A stretch of DNA of 64,000 nt from CAVSXS01 sp963767715. Its GTDB lineage: Bacteria; Chloroflexota; Ktedonobacteria; Ktedonobacterales; Ktedonobacteraceae. The notes under the pieces are model-generated. The model saw nothing but the letters and a program-made list of their open reading frames with translations. It searched no databases and had not been told where the DNA came from. Shown in pieces: positions 9,292 through 18,464 of this stretch. The stretch covers positions 434,001-498,000 of the forward strand of contig CAVYFA010000016.1 of assembly GCA_963767715.1 (NCBI GenBank), read 5' to 3'. The position numbers and the translations under genes were made by a program. Positions within the stretch are counted from its first letter, which is position 1, and each line of letters begins with the position of its first letter.

Positions 9292-9335
9292 ATTGTACCC
9301 TATCAGCGTTACCTAAACGTTACGAAAAGCGTTAC
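9292..9335 (-). promoter_or_regulatory. Promoter with triple direct repeat GTAACG (SARP-like operator)
   Basis: On the minus strand GTAACG occurs exactly three times, beginning at 9335, 9323 and 9312 (periods of 12 and 11), followed after nine bases by TACAAT (9297-9292), a good -10 box. There is no separate -35 consensus. SARP-family activators bind short direct repeats with about 11-base period whose last copy lies about 8 bases before the -10, so the geometry fits. The gene served is the phosphatase/kinase fusion (start 9238); the SARP-like regulator gene ends 11 bases away. The same geometry recurs at 61688-61731. Confidence 0.65.
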
Positions 9336-9345
9336 GAACACGCCA

Positions 9346-12336
9346 TCACCACTCAGCAAGCTTCCATATTGCGGGCTGCACGTCACCCGCCTCAACGCCG
9401 ATTTCGGCGAAGATACCCACCGCCTGCTTGAGGTGCGCCATCGCCTCCTCGCCCCGGCCTGCCGCGTGCAGCAGATCAGCCAGGTTGCTGTGCAGCGCCG
9501 CTTCGTGATGGCGGTCTCCCTGTGCGATGCAAAGTGCTAGAGCGGCTTCTGTCTGTCCCAGCGCCCGATCTATATCGCCGCCGGTTCGATATACCTGGGC
9601 CAGGTTGTTCAGCGCGGCTGCCCGCATGCCGGGATCATCCAGCGACTCCGCCAGGCTCAGGCTCTGTTCGAGGTGGTGACGCGCCACCTCCGCGTCGCCC
9701 TGGCGGCTGGCCAGCATACCCAGCATGTTATGCGCCTGGGCCAGCGCCTGCCTGTCCTGGCTCGTTTCGGCCAGGTGTAATGCCTGCTGGGCCAGTTCAA
9801 GCGCCTGTTGTGTCTGGCCTCGCCGGTGCGCGGTCAAACTCCAATCGGCGTAAATGGTTGACTGATCGTTCCCGTTTGCCGCGCGCAGCGCCGCCTCAAA
9901 ATGGCTTTCAGCCAGCTCCCATTCGCCGCGGCGCACATAGACATTCCCCGACTTCTGCTCGATGCGGGCCAGCGCCGCGCTTGAGCAGTGTGCCGCCGCC
10001 GCTTCGTAGCTGTTGAGCGCCGCGCTGTATTCACCCAGGAGCGTATGCAGGTCGCCGATGGCCTCGTGCAGCCCCGCGCTATCGGGATGCCCAAGCGCCA
10101 GAGCCGTCTGCAAGTGGGCCAGGGCCTCCTTGTTGGCGTACAGTGTGCGCGCGTACTCTCCAGCCCGCCGGAAGTAGTCTGCGGCGGCGGCATCGTTTCC
10201 GGCGAGCTGGTAGTGCCGCGCGATCTGCCCCGCCAGCACGTCGGCATCACGCCGCCCGCGTGTATGGCTCGCGATCACGTCGGCGATGCGCCGGTGGAGT
10301 AATCGCTTGCGCGCCAGGCTTGTTTCCTCGTACACCAGGGTGCGCAACTGTTCATGCGCGAAATCGTAGGTCACGACATGCGCGTTGCTACGCTGCTGGG
10401 CCTCCTCGATCAGCCCTTGTCCGAGCAAGACCTCCAATGTGGTGATCGCTTCTTCCTCGCCCCGTCCGCTGGCCTCGTGCAGCGTATCGAAATCGAATGA
10501 ACGTCCAATCACGGCTGCCGTCGTCATCAGTTGCCAGCCCATCTCATCGATGGCGTCCAGGCGTGATCGCAACAGATCGCGCACGCCGCCAGGCAGCGAC
10601 CATGCTTGCTGTTCGGGGCGCAGCATCCCCTGACCGATGGCGGTCAGGTACTCGATGAGAAAGAAGGGGATGCCCTCTGTTTCCGCGTAGAGGCGCTCGA
10701 CCAGGCTCTCAGGCGGGGTAGCGCCGAGCATCGACCGCGCCAGTTCCCACACCGCTGCCTCGTTCAACCGCGATAGAGTAAGCGCCGTTGTATGTCTTGT
10801 TCGCTGGGTCTCGACGAATAGCGCGTGCAGGTGCGTGCCTCGCGCCGCCTGCTTGCCTCGCCAGGTGAGCACCAGGCAGAGCGGTTGTTCGTGCAGACGC
10901 CGCAGTAAATAGCTCAAGAGGTCAAGCGAGGCATGATCCGCCCAGTGCAGGTCATCGAAGAATAGCACGCCAGGAGCGCTGCCCTGGCAGAGGGTCAGCA
11001 GCACTTGCCGGATGCCCTCGAAGAACCGCAACTGCGCGCCGGGGCTGTCGAGTGGCGCGGGTGCTTGCAAGCCGGGTTGCAGCGTGGCAAGCTCTGGTAG
11101 CAAGCGCATCGCCTCGCTGAGTGTCGCTTCTGGGACGGCCCTCAAACGACGTGCCGCCTCCTGTTGGGTAAGGGCGGCGCGTAGCACACTCAGGATCGGC
11201 CCATAGATCAGGTGGCTTTCGCCCTCGTAACTTGGAGCTTCCAGCACGACGGCGCCCCTTTTACGCGCGTGGAAGAGCAGTTCGTTCGCCAGGCGCGTTT
11301 TCCCTATGCCGTCCTCCCCCTCGATCACGATGATTCGCCCGCTGCCGTCAATCTCGGTGTACGCCTTGAGCATTAGCGCCAGTTCTTCGCTTCGACCCAC
11401 CAGGGGCGGCGTGGCCGCCTGCGTCGCTGTTGTCTGCTCTGGCGGCTCATCCGGTTCGTTCACCGACTGAAAAGTCCTGGTGGATGCATCGTTGTTCGCC
11501 TTTTCCACTTCGTGCATGCTTGCGGGCGCCGGCAAGGGCGTGGGCAAGTCAGGGATGCGATTTTCCTTGATGCGCTGGTAAAGCTGTGTTGTCGCCTCGA
11601 GGGGAGCGACTCCAAGCTCCGTTTCGAGCACCTGCACGCATTCCCGGTACTGGTGCAGTGCGACAGCGCGTTGTCCTGCCCAGGCATACAACAGCATCAA
11701 CTGTCGATGCGCCGCTTCGTTCAGTCGGTCTAAGGCCAACCAGCGCCGTGCGTACGCGATGGCTTCTTCGAACTTATGCGATGCGCTCAGGCACTGCACC
11801 AATCCCTCGAGGGCGGCGGCGAATTCGCGCCTGAATGTGTCCGCCTGGTAGAACTGCCAGTCGTCGAAATTCGGGCTGTCCCGCAGGCCAAAGCCGGCCA
11901 GGAAATCATCCGAATACAACCTCACCGCCTCGCTAAGTGGCTGCGTGCAGGCCGAGCAGCGTTCGTTCGCCGGGTGTCCATGGGTTTTACAGGCGGCCAG
12001 GTGTTGAAGGAAATCGTGCACGTCGATGGAGAGATAAGAGCCAAAGTTCAGGCCAACGTTTTCTCTCTCTATCGTCAGCCATTCTCCCATCAGATCCTTA
12101 TTCAAGGTAAAAAGAGTGCGTCGCAGCGCGGCACGCGCGTGTGCCTGGTCAGTTTCTGGCCACAGCAGCGCCGCCAGGCTATCGCGGCTGTACTGCTGGC
12201 GAGTCACCGCGAGATAGGCGAGCAGGGCGACGGCTTTACGTAGATCAATGCTGACCGGGATACCGCCCAGTTCGATGCGTGGAGAGCCAAAGAAAAATAA
12301 AGATAAGCGAGCGATACCATCACCTCCGTTACGCAC
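9346..12336 (-). CDS. SARP/AfsR-like regulator: winged helix-BTAD-AAA ATPase-TPR
   Basis: 996 residues as read from a GTG at 12336. Residues 10-90: OmpR/PhoB-like winged helix with FGSPRIEL and DSLAALLWPE, the start of Streptomyces antibiotic regulatory proteins. 95-250: BTAD helical domain; inside it a C-x3-H-x-H...C-x2-C cluster (CKTHGHPANERCSAC) that may hold zinc. 310-560: AAA/STAND ATPase with Walker A IEGEDGIGKTRLANE and Walker B VLFFDDLHWAD. 690-990: TPR-like repeats. Such proteins activate transcription after sensing via the C-terminal repeats. Start is odd: a consensus promoter (12367-12339) puts the transcript start inside or after the GTG, and a perfect Shine-Dalgarno GGAGGTGAT (12327-12319) points to a start near 12315, where the in-frame codon is ATC. 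Confidence 0.9.
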   Translation of the reverse strand: MRNGGDGIARLSLFFFGSPRIELGGIPVSIDLRKAVALLAYLAVTRQQYSRDSLAALLWPETDQAHARAALRRTLFTLNKDLMGEWLTIERENVGLNFGSYLSIDVHDFLQHLAACKTHGHPANERCSACTQPLSEAVRLYSDDFLAGFGLRDSPNFDDWQFYQADTFRREFAAALEGLVQCLSASHKFEEAIAYARRWLALDRLNEAAHRQLMLLYAWAGQRAVALHQYRECVQVLETELGVAPLEATTQLYQRIKENRIPDLPTPLPAPASMHEVEKANNDASTRTFQSVNEPDEPPEQTTATQAATPPLVGRSEELALMLKAYTEIDGSGRIIVIEGEDGIGKTRLANELLFHARKRGAVVLEAPSYEGESHLIYGPILSVLRAALTQQEAARRLRAVPEATLSEAMRLLPELATLQPGLQAPAPLDSPGAQLRFFEGIRQVLLTLCQGSAPGVLFFDDLHWADHASLDLLSYLLRRLHEQPLCLVLTWRGKQAARGTHLHALFVETQRTRHTTALTLSRLNEAAVWELARSMLGATPPESLVERLYAETEGIPFFLIEYLTAIGQGMLRPEQQAWSLPGGVRDLLRSRLDAIDEMGWQLMTTAAVIGRSFDFDTLHEASGRGEEEAITTLEVLLGQGLIEEAQQRSNAHVVTYDFAHEQLRTLVYEETSLARKRLLHRRIADVIASHTRGRRDADVLAGQIARHYQLAGNDAAAADYFRRAGEYARTLYANKEALAHLQTALALGHPDSAGLHEAIGDLHTLLGEYSAALNSYEAAAAHCSSAALARIEQKSGNVYVRRGEWELAESHFEAALRAANGNDQSTIYADWSLTAHRRGQTQQALELAQQALHLAETSQDRQALAQAHNMLGMLASRQGDAEVARHHLEQSLSLAESLDDPGMRAAALNNLAQVYRTGGDIDRALGQTEAALALCIAQGDRHHEAALHSNLADLLHAAGRGEEAMAHLKQAVGIFAEIGVEAGDVQPAIWKLAEW

Positions 12337-12338
12337 GC

Positions 12339-12367
12339 ATTATACGAAAAAAGGCAGCAGAGCGCAA
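12339..12367 (-). promoter_or_regulatory. Consensus sigma70 promoter of the SARP-like regulator
   Basis: TTGCGC (12367-12362), 17-base spacer, TATAAT (12344-12339). The expected transcript start (about 12332) is downstream of the annotated GTG (12336), which makes that GTG an unlikely start unless a second upstream promoter exists. The perfect anti-16S sequence GGAGGTGAT follows at 12327-12319. Confidence 0.6.
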
Positions 12368-12382
12368 CGAAGTTGCAAAATT

Positions 12383-12991
12383 CTATGACTCCAACGCATC
12401 CGTGGGGAAACGGCATTCCTGCTGGCATGTCTCACACCACCCGACCAGGTAGCCGTCCTCCTCATGCACAATGTTCAGCCGGCGTGCGCAGCGGCAGACA
12501 TATCCGTGAAGGCGGGCGGGATTGCCAAAGACTAGAGCGTGCGGCGGCACATCGTGTGTCACCACCGCGCCCGCTCCCACCAGTGCGAATGTGCCGATGG
12601 TGATGCCGCACACTATCACTGCGCCCGCACCAATCGATGCGCCATACTGTACCAGTGTCGGCGTGATCGTCCAGTCGTCGGCGCTTTTCAGGCGTCCATC
12701 CGGCGTGATGGCGCGCGGCAACAAGTCATTCGTAAAGCACACGTGCGGGCCGATGAACACGCCGTCTTCCAGCGTGACCCCCTCGAAGAGGGAGGCGTGG
12801 TTCTGAATCTTCACCATCGATCCGATCTGCACGTGCGCGTCGATATACACGCCCTTGCCGATATTGCACTGTTCCCCGATATGTGCGCGTTCACGCACGT
12901 GCGCCTGCCGCCAGATACGCGTACCGACGCCAACCCTCGCGTCGGGCGAAACTTCTGCCGTGGGGTGCACGTAAAATGACGGATCAGGCAT
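12383..12991 (-). CDS. Left-handed beta-helix sugar N-acetyltransferase (WbpD/WlbB-like)
   Basis: 202 residues. Hexapeptide repeats run from residue 10 to about 150 (VSPDARVGVGTRIW, NIGKGVYIDAHVQIG, SIGAGAVIVCGITIGTFALV). The sections SMVKIQNHASLFEGV and FIGPHVCFTNDLLPRA are those of UDP-2-acetamido-3-amino-sugar N-acetyltransferases such as WbpD/WlbB, which use acetyl-CoA to make di-N-acetylated sugars for O-antigen. The last 40 residues are unusual: CxC plus CxxCxxxC (YVCRCARRL, WCETCQQEC) looks like a small zinc ribbon. Ribosome-binding site GAGGTGA before the ATG. The WlbA-type dehydrogenase that would act before it could be the Gfo/Idh gene at 40.4 kb. Confidence 0.85.
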   Translation of the reverse strand: MPDPSFYVHPTAEVSPDARVGVGTRIWRQAHVRERAHIGEQCNIGKGVYIDAHVQIGSMVKIQNHASLFEGVTLEDGVFIGPHVCFTNDLLPRAITPDGRLKSADDWTITPTLVQYGASIGAGAVIVCGITIGTFALVGAGAVVTHDVPPHALVFGNPARLHGYVCRCARRLNIVHEEDGYLVGWCETCQQECRFPTDALES

Positions 12992-13205
12992 TAATCACCT
13001 CTTCCAGGCTGCTGAATACTCCTACACGGTTCTTTGCGCTTCAATGCATAATGCGCTCACGGAGCCGAATCCGACATGCGAAGCCAGCTCTCTTTTCATT
13101 ATGCAACGTACAGAGAAAGAAGTCACGCGATCTAGCAGTTTTCATCTGGAAGATCGTGCCCTTGGAGCTATCTTGAACACCCGCATCTAGTGAGCGACTG
13201 CCCCT

Positions 13206-15917
13206 TTAGGAATAGGTGGCGTAGATAGATATCTGTTCGTACTGAAGGCTGGCCGTCCCGAAAGGATTGAGCGGTCCGTTGGAGTAGGTATCCGCGGCCA
13301 CGGCGCCACTGCTGGCGGTACTTTCGTCGTAGCGCAGCGCGAACAAGTTTGACGTCGGCCCGACGAGCACTCCTAACCAGTACGTCCCCGCCTGGAGGGA
13401 TACCGATGAGGCAAACGGCAGGTCGTACCAGCCGGACGCCGCAGATGTTCCAAGTGTCACCTGATTCGACACCGCGACCAGGCTCCCGGGGGAACCATTC
13501 TGATCGGCGTAGATCACTCCTTCGAACACCTGCTGCCCGCTGCTCAGTCGCTGGAGGTAGACGGTCAGCTTCGAGACCGAGCCCGCCTGGCCGAGGCTGA
13601 AAGCATCGACTCGCTCATAGTTGGCAGTTGCTGGATCGCTGGTAGCGCCGATTGCTGTCTTCCCAAAGGTGTTCGATGGCGCAGCCGCCTGGACAACCAT
13701 GGTGGGCGGCGATGGCGCGGTCACGGAGCCGATCGTATTTGTTGCCGTCACCTGGACCTCCAGGGTCGATCCCACGTCGGCGCTTTGCGGTACGTAGGTC
13801 GAGCCGGTCGCTCCGGAAATGCTCGCGCAACTGGCACCGGTCGAATTGCAGCGAACCCACTGGTAGGCATAGCTTGTGGGGTTGTAGTCCCAGGAGCCGG
13901 TTGACGCGGTCAACTGCTGGCCCTGCTGTGGCTCCGGGCTCGGATGGCCGGGCTGAGTCTGCGCGTTGCTCACCGACGGGGGGGTCACGCTGAAGGGCGG
14001 CGGGTTGGACTGTGTGGTCGTGGTATAGGTGGCGTAGATCGACATCTGCTCGGAGTCCAGGGTGGCGGTTCCGAAGGGATTGCTTGGCCCGCTGGAGTAG
14101 GTATTTGCGTTGTAGGCGCGGGCTTTCGATACGCTGTTCCATCGGAAACCGGCCACACCACCTGTGCTACCGCTGATCTCCCCGATCCAATAGGTCCCAG
14201 CCTGGAGCGATATGGGGCTTGAGAAGGTTAGATTGTACCATCCGGTCGTATTGGTCGAGGAGAAGGTTAGCTGTTGAGTTACCCCCAGCAGGGCTCCTGG
14301 TGTTCCACCCTGGTCGGCATAGATGACGCCCTCGAGCACCTGCTGGCCACTGGTGCTGGTGTGAGCCAGGTACATAGTGAGCATCGATACGCTGCCGGCA
14401 GTCGATAGTTTGAATTGACTGGCCCGCTTGCGGTTGGCCGCCATCGTGTCGGAGTTTACCCCCACACTGGTAAGGCCGAAAGTGCCGGTTGTTGAGCTAG
14501 TGCAGCCCGGAAGCGCCTTGCAGATATCCAGCCGTCCGCCTGTGCGTACGAGTCCAGAGAGGCCGGCGATCGTATCGACGTTCTCGAGGATCCTGGCTTT
14601 GAGCTGGCTCGCGGACATATCCTGCACACTGAGGATGAGCGCTGCCGCCCCCGCTACCTGAGGAGAGGCCATCGAGCCGCCACTGATGAAGCCGTAAGTA
14701 TCGTTGCGGAGCGTCGAGTAGATATTGTTGCCTGGAGCTGCAAGATCGACGGTGGTCGCACCATGGTTGGCCCAACTGGGCAGGGCATCATTCTGGTCGC
14801 TGGCGGTCACACAGATCTCGGTTGGCAGTTCATAACCACATGGATAACGACGCAAGGCCGGGTTGTCGTTATTGTCGCCAGTGTTCCCGGCTGCTGTCAC
14901 GAAGAGGATATTATTCTGGCCCAGCAGGTTAATCTCGTCCGAGAGCGCCTGCGAGTATGCTGTACCGAAGAACACGTCGGAATCGTTCACTACCCTGATG
15001 TTGACCCCGGCCTGTTTTGCCTGGAGCAGCCAGTCGAGGGCCGTAATGAGATCGCTGGTAACACCTGTCCCGGACGAACTGACCCACTTAACAGGCAAGA
15101 TAGTGGTCGTCCAGTTCACTCCGGTGACTCCTATGCCATTGTTGCCGACGGCACCCATAATGCCGGCCACGTGTGTCCCATGACCGCCGTAAACCGTGTC
15201 GTCGTCCATCGGGTTACAGCTTGCAGCGAGAACGTTGTAGCCATGTGTCCCCGCTGCGCAGTTGCCGATCCCGCCGGGATTCACCCAGATATTGGCTGCA
15301 AGGTCTGGATGGGTGTAGTCGACACCGGTGTCCACCTCGCCGATGACGATGGAGCGGCTCCCCGTCGCTACATTCCAGGCGGAAACAGCCTTCTCGTCAT
15401 CACCCGCGGTACCCTTCACGCCGTTAACTGTCTGGCCGGTGTTCTGGAATGCCCACTGCATCGGGAAGGATGGATCGTTTGGAACTCCCGCCTCGTGCGC
15501 CTCGTAATCAGGCTCAGCGTAGCGCACACCGGGGTAGGAGTTGAGAAGGCGAACGGTATTGAGAACCTGCCCATTGGGCACTCTGAGCAAGTGGACTCCC
15601 ACTCCCAGCGTGCGGACTTCTCTCGCTCGCGCTACCTGTTCTGCTTTGAGCTGATCCTGATGCGATACACCACTGTCGAAGGCGACTAGCACGTTGCCGT
15701 CGCGGAACGACTTGGGATGATCCTGTATCTTGATGGCCGAGGGGGGTGGCGTATTCGCCGCTGTGGCCGGCGAGTTGCTCGTCTTCTCCGCTGCGTTGAC
15801 TGTCGTCGCAATGGGGAAGGCCGCCGAGGCGCAGATAAGGACAATCGCCACCAGTGTTTGCACCTGGCGGGGTAGCGTACGGAACCGTCGCCACGCTTTT
15901 TTTGTTCTCGAACCCAT
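13206..15917 (-). CDS. Secreted subtilisin-family (S8) serine protease with duplicated C-terminal domain
   Basis: 903 residues. N-terminus: basic residues then a hydrophobic stretch (VQTLVAIVLICASAAFP) ending AEK, a Sec signal peptide. Residues 50-135: inhibitor-I9-like propeptide including YPGVRYAEPDYEA. Catalytic domain about 145-470 with Asp in GEVDTGVDYTHPDL, His in GGHGTHVAGI, oxyanion Asn in TAAGNTGDN and Ser near residue 415 in GGSMASPQVAG (most relatives have GTSMA). C-terminus: two copies of a roughly 145-residue beta-sandwich (each with VLEGVIYADQ or VFEGVIYADQ and LQAGTYW) separated by an Ig-like domain ending near PTMVV. The repeats may bind polymer or cell surface. Ribosome-binding site AGGAGAG. 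Probably a single-gene unit; an interrupted palindrome TACCA-N6-TGGTA lies 26-41 bases upstream. Confidence 0.93.
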   Translation of the reverse strand: MGSRTKKAWRRFRTLPRQVQTLVAIVLICASAAFPIATTVNAAEKTSNSPATAANTPPPSAIKIQDHPKSFRDGNVLVAFDSGVSHQDQLKAEQVARAREVRTLGVGVHLLRVPNGQVLNTVRLLNSYPGVRYAEPDYEAHEAGVPNDPSFPMQWAFQNTGQTVNGVKGTAGDDEKAVSAWNVATGSRSIVIGEVDTGVDYTHPDLAANIWVNPGGIGNCAAGTHGYNVLAASCNPMDDDTVYGGHGTHVAGIMGAVGNNGIGVTGVNWTTTILPVKWVSSSGTGVTSDLITALDWLLQAKQAGVNIRVVNDSDVFFGTAYSQALSDEINLLGQNNILFVTAAGNTGDNNDNPALRRYPCGYELPTEICVTASDQNDALPSWANHGATTVDLAAPGNNIYSTLRNDTYGFISGGSMASPQVAGAAALILSVQDMSASQLKARILENVDTIAGLSGLVRTGGRLDICKALPGCTSSTTGTFGLTSVGVNSDTMAANRKRASQFKLSTAGSVSMLTMYLAHTSTSGQQVLEGVIYADQGGTPGALLGVTQQLTFSSTNTTGWYNLTFSSPISLQAGTYWIGEISGSTGGVAGFRWNSVSKARAYNANTYSSGPSNPFGTATLDSEQMSIYATYTTTTQSNPPPFSVTPPSVSNAQTQPGHPSPEPQQGQQLTASTGSWDYNPTSYAYQWVRCNSTGASCASISGATGSTYVPQSADVGSTLEVQVTATNTIGSVTAPSPPTMVVQAAAPSNTFGKTAIGATSDPATANYERVDAFSLGQAGSVSKLTVYLQRLSSGQQVFEGVIYADQNGSPGSLVAVSNQVTLGTSAASGWYDLPFASSVSLQAGTYWLGVLVGPTSNLFALRYDESTASSGAVAADTYSNGPLNPFGTASLQYEQISIYATYS

Positions 15918-16016
15918 GTTAATATCTCTCCTGGAACAAAAATACCATTAAATTGGTACTCATTTGATGTTTATCATGGTGGAGAATCGGTAAAGCTCTG
16001 TACGCTAGTGTTTAAA

Positions 16017-18443
16017 TTAGCGCGGGGTCTCTTTTAAGCACTTGCTCAACTGCTCGGATAACAGGTGAATGTTCTCATCGATCAGACCGTAGTGCTCACC
16101 GGGAATGATATGCATCTCCCCTCCCTCCGCACATTCGGTATTTATTTTCCCCCACAGCGCTCTGCGGCTATCGCGTTTCTCCTTTGCCCAGAAAAAGGTC
16201 ACCTTCCCTGGATAAGGACGATGGAGGTAGTCTGCGGCTATCCAGGCGTAAATGCCCGTTTCATCCTGGCGGAGCGTTTCAACCGTTGGGAAGAGCGACA
16301 ATTGCCGCGCGTCCTTCCGGACGGGAAAGCGCAGGATGTGTCGCAACCGCAGGAACCAGTCCAGTTGCTTATCCGGGCCAAGCTTTGCCAGCCTGCAGAT
16401 GCCGGAGATCAAGCCGCGCGACAGGCGCAGGGAAAGGGGCGCAACCCCCGGCTCTATCAATGCCAGGAAATCAACCTCCTGCCCCTGCGCGCGCAGTTGC
16501 CTGGCCATCTCGAAGGCGATCACCCCGCCGGCGCAAAACCCCCCCAGGAGATAAGGCCCTTCCGGTTGGACTGCGCGCATAGCTTCCACGTGAGCCGTCA
16601 CCATCGCTTCAAAAGTCGGTGGTGTGCGCAAGCCCTCAAAATGGAATGGTTCCAGTACATACAATGGCTGATCTGATCCCAGGTCTCGCGCCAGGGTGAA
16701 TGGATAGTAAGAATTTCTCTCCCAATTCCCATGCAAATAGAAAAAGGGTCGCCGGGTACCTCCTGCCTGAACCATGACCACCGGCGCCCGGGATACATCG
16801 TGCGCATCTCCAGCATGCGCCGGGATAGCACTCTCGTCGCTCAGGAGTACATCCGCGAGCTGTTCTATCGTCGGGCTTGAAAAAAGCGTGGGAAAAGTGA
16901 TCCTCCTCTTAAAGACTAGCTCGATCTTATCGATAAGCCGGGCGGCCAGCAGCGAGTATCCTCCCAGGTAGAAAAAGTTATCTCGGATGCCGATCGGTCG
17001 CACATCCAACAGTTGTTCCCAGATATGCACCAACTGGTAATGTGCGGTTGTAGTCGGAGCGACGAAGGTGTCTTCCTCTTCCCGTCGAACCGGTTCCGGA
17101 GCCGGTAGTGCGCGCCTGTCTACCTTGCCGTTGGGCGTTTCTGGAAGTGCTTCCAGCAGCACGAAGACCGCGGGGATCATGTAGGCCGGCAATTGTCTTG
17201 CCGCGTGGTTATGCAAGTCGCTGACCGTTACGCTCTGCCCGCCGTGGAGAACCACGTAAGCAACCAGCCGCTTGTCTCCCATAGCGGCATCCTCACGCGC
17301 TACCACTACCGCTTGCCGCACAGCGCGATGCCGGCTCAGCGCTACCTCGATTTCACCCGGCTCAATACGGAAGCCGCGAATTTTTACCTGGTTATCGACC
17401 CGTCCGAGACATTCAATCGTCCCGTCCACATGGTAGCGCGCCAGGTCACCCGTATTGTACAGCCGCGCGCCCGCTTCATTGCTGAAGGGATGGCGGATAA
17501 AGCGTTCGCTGGTTAGTGCCGGGCGGTTCAGATAGCCACGAGCGAGACCGTCGCCCCCGATGTACAGTTCGCCCGGCACGCCCACCGGCACGGGTTGTAG
17601 CCGCTTGTCGAGGAGGTAGATCTGGGTATTGGCGATCGGGCGACCAATCGTGATCACTTTGTGTCCGGCCTTGATCTGATCGGTCGTTGACCAGATGGTG
17701 GTCTCGGTCGGACCGTACATGTTCCAGAGCGAAGCTACCTTCGGCAGCAACTGCCGGGCCAGTTCCGGCGGCAGCGCTTCGCCTCCGCAGAGCGCCTTCA
17801 AGCGCGGGTTGCCTTGCCAGCCCGCCGCCAGGAGCATGCGCCACGTGATGGGCGTGGCCTGCATTACGCTGGCGTGCGTGCGCCTCAGCGTCTCTGCCAG
17901 CGCCGCTCCGTTTGTCACGATATCACTGCTCGTTATTACCAGGCGCGCGCCTACCATCAGGGGCAGGTACAATTCGAGCGCTGCGATGTCGAAAGATAGC
18001 GTGGTGACGGACAGGAGTGTGTCCTCTGCCGTGAGACCCGGCTCTTTCTGCATCGACATCAAAAAGTTCACGACGGCACGGTGTGGTATCTGCACACCCT
18101 TTGGCCGCCCGGTTGACCCCGACGTGTAAATGACGTAGGCCAGGTTCTCGAAAGTGGCGAGAGAGGCTGGATTGGCGTCGTTCTGCTGCTCCAGTGTGCC
18201 GTCGTGCGCATCCAGGCAGACAACCCTGGCTGTGTTGGAGGAAAGTTGCCCCAGCAGGCGCTGCTGCGTGAGCAGGAGTGACGCCTGAGAATCTTCCAGC
18301 ATAAAGGCCAGGCGTTCAGATGGAAAGGTAGGGTCAAGCGGCACGTAGGCGCCTCCTGCCTTGAGTATACCCAGGAGTCCCACTACCATCTCAACTGAGC
18401 GCTCTACGCACAGTCCCACCAGCACATCCGGCCCCACGCCCAT
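16017..18443 (-). CDS. NRPS module, downstream part: adenylation-PCP-thioesterase (separated by in-frame TGA)
   Basis: 808 residues in the same frame as the condensation gene at 18465-20072; the reading frame is broken only by TGA at 18467-18465. Present: most of an adenylation domain (YTSGSTGRPKGV, GYGPTE-type MYGPTETT, GELYIGG, YNTGDLARY, NGKVDRRALP), a PCP (LGGYSLL, Ser carries phosphopantetheine) and a type I thioesterase whose nucleophile motif is GGFCAGG, with Cys instead of Ser. Read by hand against the GrsA positions, the specificity residues are D-I-L-Q-C-G-M-I-W-K, resembling glycine codes. The ATG at 18443 has no good ribosome-binding site, so this is a remnant or the second half of a gene read through the stop. 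Confidence 0.85.
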   Translation of the reverse strand: MGVGPDVLVGLCVERSVEMVVGLLGILKAGGAYVPLDPTFPSERLAFMLEDSQASLLLTQQRLLGQLSSNTARVVCLDAHDGTLEQQNDANPASLATFENLAYVIYTSGSTGRPKGVQIPHRAVVNFLMSMQKEPGLTAEDTLLSVTTLSFDIAALELYLPLMVGARLVITSSDIVTNGAALAETLRRTHASVMQATPITWRMLLAAGWQGNPRLKALCGGEALPPELARQLLPKVASLWNMYGPTETTIWSTTDQIKAGHKVITIGRPIANTQIYLLDKRLQPVPVGVPGELYIGGDGLARGYLNRPALTSERFIRHPFSNEAGARLYNTGDLARYHVDGTIECLGRVDNQVKIRGFRIEPGEIEVALSRHRAVRQAVVVAREDAAMGDKRLVAYVVLHGGQSVTVSDLHNHAARQLPAYMIPAVFVLLEALPETPNGKVDRRALPAPEPVRREEEDTFVAPTTTAHYQLVHIWEQLLDVRPIGIRDNFFYLGGYSLLAARLIDKIELVFKRRITFPTLFSSPTIEQLADVLLSDESAIPAHAGDAHDVSRAPVVMVQAGGTRRPFFYLHGNWERNSYYPFTLARDLGSDQPLYVLEPFHFEGLRTPPTFEAMVTAHVEAMRAVQPEGPYLLGGFCAGGVIAFEMARQLRAQGQEVDFLALIEPGVAPLSLRLSRGLISGICRLAKLGPDKQLDWFLRLRHILRFPVRKDARQLSLFPTVETLRQDETGIYAWIAADYLHRPYPGKVTFFWAKEKRDSRRALWGKINTECAEGGEMHIIPGEHYGLIDENIHLLSEQLSKCLKETPR

Positions 18444-18464
18444 TTGCCGGAGGTAGTGTGCCAG

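Noticed and set aside
12204..12428. ATG at the GGAGGTGATG of the SARP gene (frame MVSLAYLYF)
   Set aside because: Too close to the Shine-Dalgarno and the 74-codon frame has no family; the winged-helix frame is the real one.
14763..15689. 308-codon frame opposite the subtilase
   Set aside because: Antisense of the catalytic domain; no ribosome-binding site.
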